DNA from: Lanius collurio
Lineage: Eukaryota; Chordata; Aves; Passeriformes; Laniidae
Length of the DNA stretch: 64,000 bases
Reading direction: 5' to 3'
NCBI GenBank assembly: GCA_020086605.1
Contig: JACBWW010000017.1
Span: 7,612,263 to 7,676,262 of the forward strand
The position numbers were made by a program, and so were the translations under genes. The notes under the pieces were generated by a model. It had not been told where the DNA came from. It made no database searches and saw only the letters and a program-made list of their open reading frames with translations. This document shows, one piece after another, positions 12,784-26,925 of the stretch (its first letter is position 1; the number at the start of each line of letters is the position of its first letter).

Positions 12784-15700
12784 ATCTTCTAACAGAGGAG
12801 TTCACAAAGTATTCAGTACACCCATTCAAAGTTCCCAAACACTTCTCAAGTAAAACTAACATGTGATTCAAAAAAAGAGCTTAAGTGTTTAAACCCTATT
12901 TAAGTGGGTTTGAAAGTCCTAGAGAAGCATTGTTCCCATCCTGGTCTCTACCTGTAATCCTGAAACTGGTTTGAAAATCTGAACTGGACACCTAAATTGT
13001 GGCGCTGCCATTAACTGTACTTGTATTTCCCATGTCTTCTTCCTAATTTTGTTGACTGTCTTTCTGCCATGACATCCAGAGAAATATATATGAACAGATA
13101 AGACAATGTGTAGTACCATGGAGTAAGGGCAATGTGGAGCTCACAGAGGGTCAGGACTAGAGGCACGAAAATGGGGGGGATACGTGTCAATAGAAATGTG
13201 TTAGAAATGTGTCACATTGTTTGGAGAGGGATTATTAGGAAAAAGAATCATTAATTGCACCATCAAGTCCTTAGAGCTGTGCCAAAAGCAAATGCACAGT
13301 GTGTGGCTCCAAAGAACTCTGATTGGAGTGAGTAAAATCTCGTGGGTGGATTTTCCCATAGGAATAATGACGAGGTCAGATTCTCCCCGAGACAGTTTGG
13401 GAGCAGCTGTTGTTGGAAGAACTGCAGGCAGTGGATGAACTAAGGAAAAGGTTGATTGAAATTGCTTATTGTGAAAGGAGAATTAGCAAATGGAGTAATT
13501 TTCCAAAGGGATCAGCCTCGGAGCAATCAGTAATTAACTGCTTCACTAAATATTTTGCCATGTTAAGTAGATGTGTGCTAAGGACAGTTCCTGAGGATGC
13601 ATTTTCAGAGGCACATTCAATATGGTGTGGGACTGGAGAGTCATCGCAGATAGGTTAGAAGATAATGGAATAACAAGGAGTGATATCAGACATGAGGATC
13701 TTGGGCTTGGGTGGCAGCACAAAAATCTTGTTTTAAATGGAAGTTTATCATATGGATAATTAGCGAGGGGAATTACAGAGAATAAGCAGCACTGTGTTAT
13801 CAAACATGCCAAGGAAAGCATCCAAGCACTAAAATCCAGGATGGATGTGGTAAATTCCGTTAACTGTCTTTGCCCCACTTTAGGCCAGATTTATTTGGGG
13901 CTCCTGGTGCAGTTTGGTCTTTAGACTTGTGCAGGGACTCCACCCACAGAACAGTTTGAGTACAGTCCCTCTGCCTGAAAACCTGGGGCATGGCAGAGTA
14001 CAGGTGAGAGGTGCCATTCACCCAGAGGTTGGGTTAAGGGGCAATGCATTAGCACAGACACAGCAGCAAACTGCTGCATAAGTTAATATGAATAAAGACT
14101 ATTTTTAAAAGTTTCTTCATGAAATACACATCACATAAAAACTTTGGCATCAACCCCCCACCCCAGGACCAATGTGCTTTTCCTGGCTTGTCACAGACAG
14201 CACTTAGTGGCCAAGTTGAGCACGTTTTGAAGGAGGTCCAGTACCGTGACAGACAATTTTATGTCCCCATGTGCTCGACTTGTTGATGCAGAAGACCCTG
14301 ATTTTTCAGAAAACAGTACCTAGGCAGAGCTCCAGCACCCTCATCCCTCAGGCTTCGAGGTCTGTGTGCTGACACAGCCTTTTCACTATCAAGCAGTGCC
14401 TGAAAATAGTAGAAAGCAGATGGTGCTTCCTCACTCTCTGTTAGGAACAAGCAGCAAGAGGAGCATTCTGGCAGTTTTCACTTTTCACTTAAGCACTGGC
14501 ACCACTGTGAAAATCTGATTGAGCCTCCTTAGTGGTTAATATGAACAAACCTGAAATTAAACCAGATTTCAGGCACCTCACTGAGAGGGAAGGCAGCTAC
14601 TAAATACACACACAAAACTCCTGGTTTGCTTTTGTTTCAATTTTCTTTTTTAGAGATACTGAGACCATGCTGATTTTATCAGCAGAGCGTGTGAGGCTAC
14701 ATCCAAAGATTAATTAATTAATTGGAGATGGTCTCCTTCACTCTAAACATGTCCTCTTCATGTCACATTCAGCTTCCCCTGCACACAGCTCCCTCCTGGG
14801 TGACAGGAACAAAGTCAGAGCTCATGGCAGTGCAGCAGTGCCCTGAGCAATCCCTTGTCCCATCCTCTGGCCATGCTTTGATTTGTGCTCCAAGCCTCTC
14901 CAAGTGAATTCCCACCTGACAGGCCAGGAACAGGTGAAATCTTTACCACCAAGAGCAGCAAAGTTGAAATGAAACACTAATACAGACCTTCAAATATACA
15001 GCTGTCCTGTAGAGGTGAAGTAAAAAAAAACCCAAAAATTTTTGTCATTTTAATAGACACTGAAAAAACTTTTATGTCTAAAAAAACTCTTTTCTGTGTG
15101 TTAAAAATATTGTCCATCGTTTGTCCAAATGTCCTCAATTATCCATCCCCATTACCCTTCTTTCTTTTTTTTCTTCCATTTAATGCCCCTCAGACATTGT
15201 CAATTCTCTTTTATTTTTATGAGGGGGTTATTTCTGGCTTTTATGAAACAGCTTCATAAGATATGAGCAGAATTATGGATCAGTTCTCAAAAATGTTTCA
15301 TTATCCCTGATGTGCTGTAATTAGATGAGAAGAAATGCAGCCTTTCATGTGTGTCAGCTGGTTTGTGAAGGAAAAACCAATAGCTTATTTATAAAGATTT
15401 TTAAAAGTTTTTTCTTGAAGCAAAACCAATACATAACTTGAAACCCTTTGATTAATTTCTGAAGGCTTCAGACCACTGATAAAAATCCTCAGAATAATGG
15501 GTATATTCCCACTTAACAGACTATGACATTGCACACTTCCAGTAACTCATTTGTCTCATATTTAAATTCTGCACCCCAACAAACAAAAGGAAAATCAAGC
15601 CTTGCCTAGCTCAGACCTGTGTGCATAAGTCTTGCAAACTGCATTACCAGCTCAGGACTTAGCCTTTGTCTGGAAAAATAAATGTTTAAAAATCTGGCAG

Positions 15701-16599
15701 TGTGCAGGACACGAGCTGGAAATATAGGTTACTTTTAAAAATTCAAAATACAGTGGTTTTTTTATTCTTATTGCCTTTGGCATAAAAGAAGTAGTGAGCA
15801 GTGGTAGAAGACATCTGCTTGGAGTGAGACAAAGGGAGAGCTTCAGAGCAAAGCTGACAAAAATCCATACTTTTTCCTGATTAAATCTTTCTGACTTGGG
15901 AGAATCATTCCCTCACAACAAATTAAAATTGATTCTTAATTCTTAACAAGTGGTGACTCTTATCAGTAGAGACATTTGCCTATGAAGTTAAATGTGAATT
16001 TCTTTGTCCCAAGCATGAAGAAAGGGCTGGGCTATGCTGTCCAGGCTGTGTGACTCCTGGAAAAGGGGCAGCAGTGTGGCCCTTGCTCCAAGAGAGGCTG
16101 TACTTTCAACAGTCTTAGTACAGCCATGAGATTCCTTCATTTCCTTCTTCCACAGAGAGGGAATTCCAGAGAAATGAGGAAAGTTTAGGAGGTAAAGTGC
16201 TGACACTGAGGCACTGAGTTGAGGAAGGTTTGTTTCCCCCTTGGGTTTCTCCACCTTTCCCATGACTAATAACTTCCCAAAGCTTTAATCAATCCTCACC
16301 ACGATCCCTGGGAGTTTTACACCACCTTCCATGTCATGTCCAAGGTTGGTGTAGCAGCTTAGGGTGATTTCCTCACGTGCTGAACCCACCTGGCCTGACC
16401 AGCTTCTCTTTCAGTCCTCTCTTGCTGCTATCCCTGAGTTGCAAATTTTGGAGGGGCTTGGAATCCAGGCTTTTTTTTGTACATTTCTGCTGCCTTCAGC
16501 TCTTGTGTGAGGTCCGTTTGTTCATCTCCTTGACATATTCAGTTTTAAATTCTGATCATTAGAGGAGGATTTAGCTGATTTCCCATTATTCCTCTATTA
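12784..16599. other. Noncoding DNA, nothing recognised
   Basis: About 3.8 kb of unique sequence. The minus frame 13546-13878 (110 codons) and overlapping plus frames 13217-13658 show no domain, signal peptide or repeat I recognise. A short (TTAA)n block lies at about 14709-14722. Confidence 0.5.
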
Positions 16600-17225
16600 C
16601 ACAATGACAGAATAATGGCTGATGTTGGAAAGGAAATCTGGAGGTCATCTGGTCAAACAGGACCCTGCTCTCTGCTCAAACAGAACCACCCAGGACATTG
16701 TCCAGGGCTGTGTCCAGACAGTTTTTAAATATCTCCAAAGAGGGAGACTCCACACCCACCTGGGCAATCCATTCCAATGTTTCATCCCTGTCACAGGGAA
16801 AAAGTGTTCCCTGAGGGAACCTCCTGTGTCTCAGTTTGTGTCCACAGCATCTGGTCCTGATTCACTGGAAAGAGCCTGGATTTGTTCTGTGTCCACCCTC
16901 ACTTCAGGTATTTTTGCACATCAATAAATCCCCTCTGGGCCTTCTCCAGGCCAAAGAGTTCCAGCTCTCATTCTCTCCTCAAAGGAGAGGTGCTCCAGTC
17001 CCTTGATCACTTCAGTGACCCTTCACTGGTCTTTCTCCAGTATATACCCATGTGTCTCTTTCTCTGGGGGGCCCAGAACTCGAGACTCCAGAGATGTCCT
17101 CATTAGAGAGGAAAGGTCACATCCCCTGACCTGCTGACATCCCTTTCCTTAATTCAGGCCAGGGGTTACAGCTCTGAGCATGCACTGCTGGCTCCTGTTG
17201 GACTTGGTGCTCACCTCCTGAGCCA
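16600..17225 (-). mobile_element. CR1 LINE 3' region, reverse orientation, long copy
   Basis: About 625 bp, the longest CR1 in the window. From its 3' end at left: 'acaatgacagaataatgg', 'tctggaggtcatctggtc', 'gactccacacccacctgg', 'gttccctgagg', 'cctctgggccttctccagg', 'aggtgctccagtccct', 'ggtctttctccagta' and 'ggcccagaactcgag'. Into the ORF2 end it continues with 'tcccctgacctgctg' and 'tgcactgctggctcc'. It belongs to the CR1 group with a 'ctagtccaaccccctgctc'-type 3' UTR. Many substitutions suggest an old insertion. Confidence 0.92.
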
Positions 17226-20200
17226 GGCATGGCAGCAACTGCTCTGTTCAGTTCCTAATAAATAACTGGGAAGAGATTCCTTGAGGAATTAGAAGGAGAA
17301 TTTCCAAAGCAGAAGGGTGAATGAATATTCAAACAAACAATCTTTAGCTGACAACCCCTATTCCAAACCCTTAGGATGGATTTAACTTCATGTGTCAGTA
17401 TCTGAGTTACTCAACACAGGCTCCCTTTGCAGATGTCATCAAGAGAGTCACAGAGACTCGGGGCCTGATTCATCCCTGCAAAGGCAGATATTTAAATATG
17501 CTGCATGAATCGTGAGTTAAGACACTTATTTTTATGTAAGGCAGTCTGGACTCCATTGCAGACACTTGAAGAAAGTCAGGAAAGTGAATTTTACAGGTTC
17601 AATCCATTTAGAAGCTGGTCTAAATATCCAGGGCTTCATCAAGAGATGTTAATTTTGTCCTAACTCTGATCAAGCTTTACCCCACCTTCATCTCTTGATT
17701 TTTCTCCATGAAATCTGTTCACAATGAATTATTCTCTTTTAGGTTGTTTTGATTAAATCAGTGGCTCTGAGTAAGAAAACTGACACTACCATCCTCAGCT
17801 CCACACACAAAACAAATCCTGATTAAATGGAGGAGACAACTGCATGAGTTTGTGCCTTTGTGTTTGTACCACCCTATTATTGTTACAGCCACGGTTCTGG
17901 GCAAGAAAATGCAGCCAGCTGTCTGTGAATATTTAAAATACTCAGAATTTTGTTTTAGTTTTTTTCCAGGTAACTGGCCTCAAAGTATAAAAACCAAGGG
18001 AATATGCAGTGTTTTTTGATAATGAATCCAAGTTTTAAGAGCTTACTGCATCTTAAATTAAAAAAAAAAAAAAAATATTTCATATTGCTTTCAACTTTGT
18101 GTGGCTAATTCTTTCTTTCCTCTAAGGCCATTTATGCTTTAAATTTTATATCCATTGCTCCAGTAAGTGTATATATTTATTTTCAAGATATTATTGGCTT
18201 TTTTCATGCACTTTGTGATGTATAAAAACCATTTTGCTGTTTTCTCCTAGATGCCAACACATCCTTCCCATCTGCCCCTCTCACAGGTGATAAGAAAAAG
18301 AGTCAGGCCAAACCACCACTACCTCATATAAAAAAATTAACCATAAGTGATTTTTTTCTTCTGAAAATGGGATGATTAATTGTCAGGATTGCTCCTGAAT
18401 GAAATCCCTGCCAGTGTTGTGCTTCCCTTGCAAGTGTCTTCCATGGGAATGGACTTTGGAATCCTGTCAGTAGACATTAAACTCTGTTATTTCTTTTCCA
18501 CCTTTCTTTTAGCTTCCTCTCTGCCTAACAGGATATTTTAAATCCACCAAATATTGATCTTTTCCACACTGGGGTCTCAGGACTCCTTCTGGAGATTTGG
18601 AAATGTCTGTTGGTAATTCAGCCAGGCTGGAGGAGTAAACCTCCTGAGTCCCTTCCAAAGTACTTATATTCCCTCAGATCAGACATTTTTATCACAGTAG
18701 CAGGAAAACTTACTAAAATCAGAATTTTTTGAAATTCATCTGGGCTCTTGGCAGCCTTAATTTTATGAAGAAGCTGAAAGGGTAAATGACAAGTTCTGAT
18801 TTTTCTATTGAATTCCTGCTATTTACTGAATTAGCAGGAGCACGAGAAATTCAGGGTCCTCAAAATCACTCTTTGCTGCTTTTCTTCAAAGGGAAAAATA
18901 TGCACAAACAGCATTCCCTAGAATAATTAAAGCTCAGCTTTGATCTCCTCTTTCCACCTCATCCCACAAACACAGCAGGCAGTGCCCACTTCATGGTAAA
19001 ATTCTTGCAGTTGCTGTTTGGATACAATCTTGAATCATTAAAATAATTTCAAAGCTGTCTTATTAATATCAACTCATTTATGAGCTGGAGTTTTGGGAAA
19101 TGACAGGAAAATGAGTGAAAAATGCTCCTTTAACTGAAATGAAATTAATTTAGAGCACTAGAAATAAGTTGTATTCATTCTGCATTCTTTTCATGGACTA
19201 TTTCAATGCCATGTGGAATGTGCATGTACTGTATAGGAAATAAAGAAGTAACTTCTTTTTTGATTATGAACTCTCTCTTTAGACTATATTTGTATTTGTA
19301 TGAGGCCGAATCGTAGCCTCATCAAACAAAACATTATCCAACCACATTTAAAGAAGTTCTTGAGCTTCAAGTCTTAAATTAAGAATATTTTTATACTTAC
19401 ATAGAGATTAATGAGGAAAAAAATCAGTGGAAGTTGGAGTTCTTCTCTTCAGTGAACACAAAGAATTGCAGATGTTCAGTTGCCACATTCTCATAAATAA
19501 CGATGGAGAAGCAGAACTGTAACTGTGGGGTTATTTTGTGCTGATATTTTTGATTTCTCAGTTTTTAAAGGTCTAGCATGAATTTATGATTGCCTGAATT
19601 CTTTCATATTTAAGAATTCCTTGTTCAATTTTTTTCTTAAAGAAATTCCATTGAGCCAGTTCCTGCTATTGAAGTGCAAGGATTCCCCAGGAGTTTGGGG
19701 GTTCAAGGAAGTGTTTGGAAGGTGCAGTGACACTTTTTGTCCTCTGACCTTTCCATTCTGCTTTCCATGAGCAACAACACTCTCAAAATGTGATCAGGGT
19801 GCTTTGGTTTACAGGACTGTGGGTCATGAAACCAACATTGGTTAAATGAAATAATCTTGTGGGACCAACACTGACTGAGTCATTTCAGAGGAGAGTTCAA
19901 GCTCACTGAAGTTTCTTCTCTTCTGCATTTCCATATTTTGGGGGAATACATATTTTTAGGATCAGAAATACTTGTTTTGAGAATAAGGGTTGCTCCAAAG
20001 CTGACTTTCCTGCTCTTTTTACTGGGACAAAAATCAACAACTTGTGTGTCCACACAAGAAAATCCAGATTTTGATAGTGGACCCATTTAAAGATTTTTTT
20101 TCCCCTTTTTATTGTGAGACCTACATGGTAAAGGGTAAAACATCCTCTATTTCCTGACCAGATCTGGCAGTCAGCTGAAAATGAAAGACAGATTTCAAGA

Positions 20201-20255
20201 CAGCATTATTATCAAGTGGGAAGTAGGAGCAACTCACAACCCACTGGGATCAGGG
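17226..20255. other. Noncoding DNA, nothing recognised
   Basis: About 3 kb of unique AT-rich sequence with a poly(A) run at about 18060-18075. Long frames are absent between about 17106 and 19880, as expected for noncoding DNA. Confidence 0.6.
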
Positions 20256-20394
20256 GATCACAGAATATCCTGAGTTGACAGGGACCCACAAAGATCATTG
20301 AGCCCAACTCCTTGCCCTACACAGACCCCCAAAGATCTCCTCCTGTGCCTGAGAGCGTTGTCCAAACACTTCTTGAGCTCTGTCAGGCCCCATT
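20256..20394 (-). mobile_element. CR1 LINE 3' end, reverse orientation
   Basis: 'atcacagaatatcctgagtt', then 'gacagggacccacaaagatc', 'gagcccaactccttgccct', and 'cctgagagcgttgtccaaac'. This is the CR1 subfamily with the 'gggacccacaaggatcat' and 'gagagcgttgtccaaac' blocks, also seen at 28191. It is strongly 5'-truncated. Confidence 0.93.
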
Positions 20395-23388
20395 TCACTA
20401 AAAGGCTGACACTATTTTACAAATAAGTACATTTTTACAGAACGGAATTTAACCAACTTTTTATTATAGTCAGATATTTTACATTTGGTATTTGTCCAAG
20501 TACATTTAGAGGCACAGTGAATTTATTTCCTTTCTCCTGTTGTTTTTACCTTCTCTGAAAGCTTATGCTGCCCCTGAGAACACAGCAAAAGGTTTCCCTG
20601 CTTTTCATATGTGCACAGTTCCATCAAATAAACCTGCATTTCAGTTTGGTTTTAAACCTATGCATAGCAATGGTACTCAGGATGTGCAGCTCGTTAAAGC
20701 TGGGATTAAAATAAACAGCAGCAAAGAGGAATTTCACAAAAGGCAGGGGATTTAAAGAGTAATACCATGCTGGTTAAGGATTCAGTGTGTAAAAAGATGA
20801 GATGAACAGCATTTAAAGGACTGTTTCTGTGAAATAATGAGCTTCTATTGCTGCATCATCTGGCTGACACCACCAGGTTCAGTTTTATCCAGCATCTGTA
20901 CAGGCTTGTGGTTTTTAGCATATTGATTATAGAATAAGTTGGGCCAGTACTGAAAGAAGGGCTTGGTCCAAACCTCACTGCAATATTTATGCTCATTCCT
21001 GTCAGTTTTGGGGCAAGGCTTTTGCAAGTTCAGTGAGTTCAGTAATACTGAGTGAAGAAGAGTTTGAGAGGAGTGGAAAATACCTTTTTTATTAAAGGAT
21101 TCTTAAAAGCAAAAAGAAAAAACAAAACAGGAGTAGTTTCAGGCACAATATTCACACCATCTTTGTAAGAGAATCAAAAATAATCTTTTTGATTTGCAGA
21201 CAGATCCAGTCAGATTAGCAAATGTAAGTGACACCAGAGGTGATTCAGGAAGTTCTGCCCTGGTGTCACAACATGGCTTCAAAATGTCTGACAATAAGAA
21301 AATTTCATCTTACTGCTCTAAAATGCACCAGCTTTAGCACTTATGACAAACCCTTGCAATCTGGGGTTCTCTAACCCCAAAATGGATCCAGACTGTAAAA
21401 CACTCGAGAGCTGTAATTTAGCAAATATGCCTTCTGGGAGCAGATCAGAGAAGGAAAAAGAAATGACTGTAATATCAGGTTTTGGACAGAGAGAGAAAAC
21501 AAGTGTGCAGATAAAAGGAGGTTTCAGAGGGCACCTAAGCTATTTTTAACTATTCAGTAACTGTGAATATTTGAGCAATCAGGAGGTTTTTAGGAAGCTT
21601 TATTTCTACATCAGTCTAGGATGAGCACCCATTTAGCAGCTGAAAAACTTCATTACCAGTGTTGGAGCTGTGAGGAAGCCATGACTCTCCTAATGGGCCA
21701 AGATAGAAGGAAAAGGTTAAAAATTGCATAGTAATTTTAGGAGAAAACAGTGGATCTGATCCCTCTGACTCAGCACTGGAAGGTCCAGGATCACGGAGCA
21801 GCTCCAAGGGTAGAGTTATTCCTTCCCTCTTGTTTGTCATCCCAGTTAATAAGTGACAAATTGGGTGACAGATTTGTCTCTGAGACTTGATAGATCTGAA
21901 ATGAGGCCTTCCCTACTCATGTCCCCAGGTATCCCTTCATTCCACAGCAGTGGGGAGAGCTTTCCTCCATAGACTGCAGAGTGTTAGACTGAGGTGTGAA
22001 ATGAAATGAAAAATATAGGAGAAAATATCTCTTACTGAGGGAACCTTCAACAAGGTTTAAGACATGAAAATGAAGCTTAAAGTCAAAGCTGGGATCACAG
22101 GTTAAACAAGACAAAGATTAGTAAGAAGAGCACAAATGACCAGTTCAGGATTTGTAGATGAAGGAAGAAGGAAGGAAAAGTCTGTGTGGGAGGGAGTTTA
22201 GAAAGTGGGATTCAGAAAATTAAATACCATTTTTGTAGAAAAATATGAAAGCAAGGAAAAGGAGGCACTGAGGCACATATGTAAAACCTATTTATAATCA
22301 ATTAAACATGAAAACAAAAACATAATTTCTTTACATTTTCTCACTCTTTGTTTTGATTTTTTTTTAGGGTTTTTCTTTTACTTGGAATAGTTTCATCACT
22401 TCTGTAATGAAAAGTGACAAATACCCTGACATCAGGGAGGCTTTATATCAAGCAATTGGCATCTACTGGAGATTCTGTCACCTCTGAAAACACCTAACCT
22501 CTCTTTCTGTGGGCTACTGGGATGACACTGAGCACTGGGCAGGGCACTGTTTTCAGGATTTCAGGTCAGAAATTCCATATTTGCTACTTACAGGACAACA
22601 TGTATACTCTGCAGGGAATAAGAGAAGAGGGAAATGAAGCCAAAAATGAGTTTTCATTTTTAAAACAATTTGTTCTTCTGCAACACCTACTACTTAACAT
22701 CCTCTGCAGGTATTACCCCCTGCTGTGTACCAGCATTTCTCCAAAACAGACAAAAGCAGTTCTCAAGCTGTGGGTGTGCAGACACTCCAGCCCACAGAAA
22801 GCTGCTGCTCTACACAGAGCTTTTGTGTTCTAAGATTCACATGGGTGCACAAAGGAACAGATCAGAGGCTTTATCAGCTGGAAACTGATTAACCTGGGGT
22901 GGTTTTTTCAGACCTCTGCCTGGCTGCAGAAACACAAATGGGAAAGGGATGGTGAGGAGATGGGCATGGATAACTTTCTGCTATAAGCCCCTGGCACAGC
23001 TCAAAATGATGTCCAAATTTCACTCCAACATGGTGTTTAAGATAATTACCCTTGAATTTTTCTAATTGCAAGGGGGCTGTACTGTGTGCAGAGATAGAAG
23101 GCACAGGAATGTTTGTTTATGAGCCAGATTTCTCTTGACTGCTACAAGAGCCCTTAAGTGCTCACCTGCTTCTTCCTTGGCTGCTGAGAAAACCCTTCAA
23201 CAAGAACAAAGTCCCTGTTTTGCAGCAGGTTCTTATTCAAATACCTTTGCTTTTGTTTTATTTTACTGCCCTTATTAACATTTGTTTTTCTCTTCAGATT
23301 TTTTGTTCCTCCTCCTTTCTTTACTAAACTTCAAATGCAATTAAAAAAAAGTCCAAATCAATAAACAGGTAAAAAAGTGAGAACACTT
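20395..23388. other. Noncoding DNA, nothing recognised
   Basis: About 3 kb of unique sequence. A plus frame at 20540-20755 and a pair at 22522-22888 have no recognisable domain. No RNA gene or long repeat seen. Confidence 0.5.
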
Positions 23389-23492
23389 TGAATCAATTCA
23401 GGTTGGCAATACCCTCTAAGATCATTGAGTCCAACCATTAACCCAGCACTGCCAGGTCCTCTACCAAACCATGTCCCTGAGCATCAGGTCTT
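23389..23492 (-). mobile_element. Short CR1 LINE 3' end, reverse orientation
   Basis: 'ttcaggttggcaatacc', 'aagatcattgagtccaacc', 'ttaacccagcactgccagg' and 'accaaaccatgtccctgagc' match the reverse 3' end of the CR1 group with 'gattgagtccaaccatt'. Only about 100 bases remain, and the octamer tail itself is degraded to 'tgaatcaattc'. Confidence 0.88.
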
Positions 23493-26392
23493 TGTTTTTT
23501 TCAGTCCTTGACTAAAGGGGTACTGTAAGGAAGAATGAAGCACTCAGGAAGTCCAGGCTGGGAAAAAAAAATAGAACTTTACTGAATTTGCATAAATAAG
23601 GTCAAATTCTGGGACAAGGAATAATTCTAGAAATTGGATTACATTTGTTCACTTTTTTTTCAGTCTGAATAATTGTTATCCTCATGTTTTTTTTTTTTAA
23701 TTTGTCCCTATTAAGTTGCAGGCAAACTGGAGCCAAGAGAAGCACTGAACTGGTATGGGCTTTTTAGGTTTTTTTCCTCCAGTTTCTCCAGCAGGGAGCA
23801 CATAAAAGTTGTTCTGTAGATGCTGGGGACATGAGGGATAGAGAATCAAGGTGTGCTGAATTTCAAAACCAGCTGCACTTTTGAATCAGTGAACAGCAGG
23901 GATTTGCTGCTTCAAGGTGAATTCAAGTGAGAAGATCCATGAAAAGGATTTTGTGTGGATTTAGTGGTGTGTTTTAATGCATACAAATGTAAAAAACCCT
24001 CAAACTCTGTGGAGATAAAGCTTTTGCAAAATAAGAAAGAGGGAAACCTCTATCTGCAGTGAGCCAAAATTGTTGGTATTTTATTTTTTCCTTCCAAGCA
24101 AAGAAGACCACAAGAAGCTGAACAGCTACTGAGGTAATTCCTGGCAGATTTGCATAACCTGCACTTAAAATCCTCCAATCACCAGCCAGACTAACTCACT
24201 GCAGTGCTGCAAACTGTTGGAAGATCCAGGCTCTGAACCCAGACCTTGCTTTGTCAATAAACTGTGCAGCACTATTGACCAGAGCTTAAACAAATGTTTG
24301 CATGATCCAGCTTCAAAAGCTTGCACAGCAAAAGGCATTAAATGCTCACAAGCTGGGTGGAGTTCAGAGAAGTCCAACTGATCAACACATCATCCAGGGA
24401 TGGATTGGTCTGGTAGGATATGGGTATCCACATCCCTCAGTATTTTTTGTTTACTTAGCCACAGTCTGCCATCCTAAAAGTTGTACCATCCTAAAATCCT
24501 GAAATAATCAATTTTTTCCTCACATTCATGCATCTGTTGTTTAGAAAAGCAGGTTGGTTTACCTTGTGAGCCACTCCTTTTTATTCCTCATTTGTTTGTT
24601 CCCTTTCATCTATTCCTTCCTATATTTTCTGAATTTTTTCAGCATTATTCAGATGCCTCATGGGTAATGATAAATACAATTATGTCTTTTGATATATGGT
24701 CAGATCAAATATATCTATATTTATAACTCATATTGCTTGTTCCAAAGAAAATTGTTTTGTCAATCCCGTTTTTATTCCTGGAAGGTCCATTTGTGTTGTC
24801 AGGCTGGGAGAACATTTATATAGAGGTGTGGGCACAGAAATAATCAAGGAGTTTTAAAGATGTTGGTGACAAGGACATAAATGAATCAGCTTTATCAGTA
24901 AATTCTTTATAATCAGACCTAGAAAATTGATAAGAAAAAGGTCTCAAAACACTAAATCCCAAACAAGTACAAAATAGGAATCTGTTGTTATCCTGGAGAG
25001 TTTCTGTGGTGTTTTTAATGGATTTCCTGTACTGACTCCTAGATTTAATCTCCTGCAATGCTGCTGTTCCCTTGTCTTTCCCAGGACCTCAAGAAAGGTG
25101 CTGAATTCACAGTCCTGTCCCTGGAAATTTATGCTCTCTAGGCTCTATTTAGTTTAATTGATTAAATCTCCTTTGAATAAACACCTAAATGCACTGAGAG
25201 GCACCGAGAAGTTCATTAACCTTAAGTCTTAAGTTTAAGTATCCCCATCCAGGGAAATCCTACCCTGAGTTACCAGTTTCCTCTTTGCTTAAAAAAAGCA
25301 TTCTCACACTAAATTTGGTATTTTAAACTACTTTGCAGTCAGTTTTTACTGGTTTTGTTTCAATTTGTTTTTACACACTGCTAATAATTTCCCAGCCAAG
25401 AAAAGAGCAGGTGTGAGACCAGATGTGCTGTACAAAGAGAATATTCAAATTTTTTTAAGAAACCTTCAGGAGATGGAAATATTTACTGGAAATATTGCAA
25501 TTATCAAGGTTTCTTGGAAGTTAACTGTGGCTGATTACTGGAAATTCATCTGTGCCTGAAGACACTGACAAATCCCCTGGCCTTGCTCTTTTCTCAATGG
25601 GATCCTGGGCTGACTGAACTCAAGAGTGTCAGTGCTGTCAACTCTAAAGATGATTGCAGTGCATCAAAAAGTGCAGGCACACGTTAATGTGGTCCTAATG
25701 GAGCTGCAATCCCTTAGTTCAGCACTATTTTCTGCCTTGTTTTATTCCTCCGCCAGTCACTGTTGGGGTGTTATGCTCTAAAAATATATATTTTTTTAAT
25801 AACTTTTAAATAAATGTTAATTGACCATCTGAAAATTAACATTTCAGTCAGATTTCACAGATTTTCATCTGCTCAGGAGGTCAGATTTAAAAGAGAATTA
25901 TCTTTTTTTTTCTTCTTTTCCTTTTTTTTTTTTTTTTCCCTCTTGAAGTGAGGGCCAAATCATGCCCCTATGAAACATATTTGAGAAATGTCTACATAAG
26001 AGACTGAAGCCTTCTCCATATTCAGGCTCTTAAATTTCCTTATAGGAGCCCAGATGGAAAGATTTGCAAACCTATAAAGGTCTCAGCAACTTTTGTACCT
26101 TTTCTCAGGTGGAAATTTCAGATGGTGACAGGAGGAAACAAAACTCTGAATTCTCCATTTTCCCCTTTCTGCCTGTGGACTTCCATCCCTGGGGCTGAGG
26201 TTTGATGGGAAAAGGAGACACAGCAAAATCAGTGCCTTGTAATATTTGAGTGGAAAGTTGGCCTCAGAGTGGGTTTTATGGAGGCAACAGATGAGCTTGT
26301 TTGTTTTTCATGCACCTCATTTTTTTTTTTCAGTGGAAGTTGCAAGGATTCAGCTCCTCACAATATTTCTTCATGTCCACTGTTGGTACATT
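23493..26392. other. Noncoding DNA, nothing recognised
   Basis: About 2.9 kb of unique AT-rich sequence with T-rich runs near 23648, 23687 and 25904-25937. No supported gene or known repeat. Confidence 0.55.
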
Positions 26393-26925
26393 GCAGAATC
26401 ATAGAAAGTTTAGGTTGGAAGGGACCTTGAAGATCATCCATTTCCAACCCTTGTGCCATGGCAGGGACACCTTCCACTATCCCAGGCTGCTCCAAGCCCT
26501 GTCCAACCTGGTCTTGGACACTGCCAGGGGTCCAGGGGCAGCCACAGCTTCTCTGGGCACCCTGTGCCAGGGCCTCACCACCCTCACAGCCAACAAACAA
26601 TTCCCAGTTCCCAATATCCCATCCATCCCTGCCCTCTGGCAGTGGGAAGCCATTCCCTGTGTCCTGTCCCTCCAGCCCTTGTCCCCAGTCCCTCTCCAGC
26701 TCTCCTGGAGCCCCTTCAGGCCCTGCAAGGGGCTCTGAGCTCTCCCTGGACCCTTCTCCAGGTGAGCACCCCCATCTCTCCCAGCCTGGCCCCAGAGCAG
26801 AGGGGCTCCAGCCCTCGGAACATCCCTGTGGCCTCTGGACTCATCCCAACAGCTCCACATCCTTCTTGTCCTGGGGCCCCAGAGGAGATCCCAGCACTGC
26901 AGGTGGGCTCTCACCAGAGCAGACT
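26393..26925 (-). mobile_element. CR1 LINE 3' region, reverse orientation
   Basis: From the 3' end at left: 'gcagaatcatagaaagttta', 'ggttggaagggaccttgaag', 'atggcagggacaccttccac', 'ccaggggcagccacagcttc', 'ctcaccaccctcacagcc', 'ctggagccccttcaggccct', 'ccttctccaggtgagcaccc', 'tcccagcctggcccc' and 'ctctcaccagagcagact'. Several long overlapping open frames on both strands fall in it (up to 182 codons). They exist because CR1 is GC-rich and poor in stops, and they carry no intact enzyme. It is less mutated than the copies at 16600 and 23389. Confidence 0.96.
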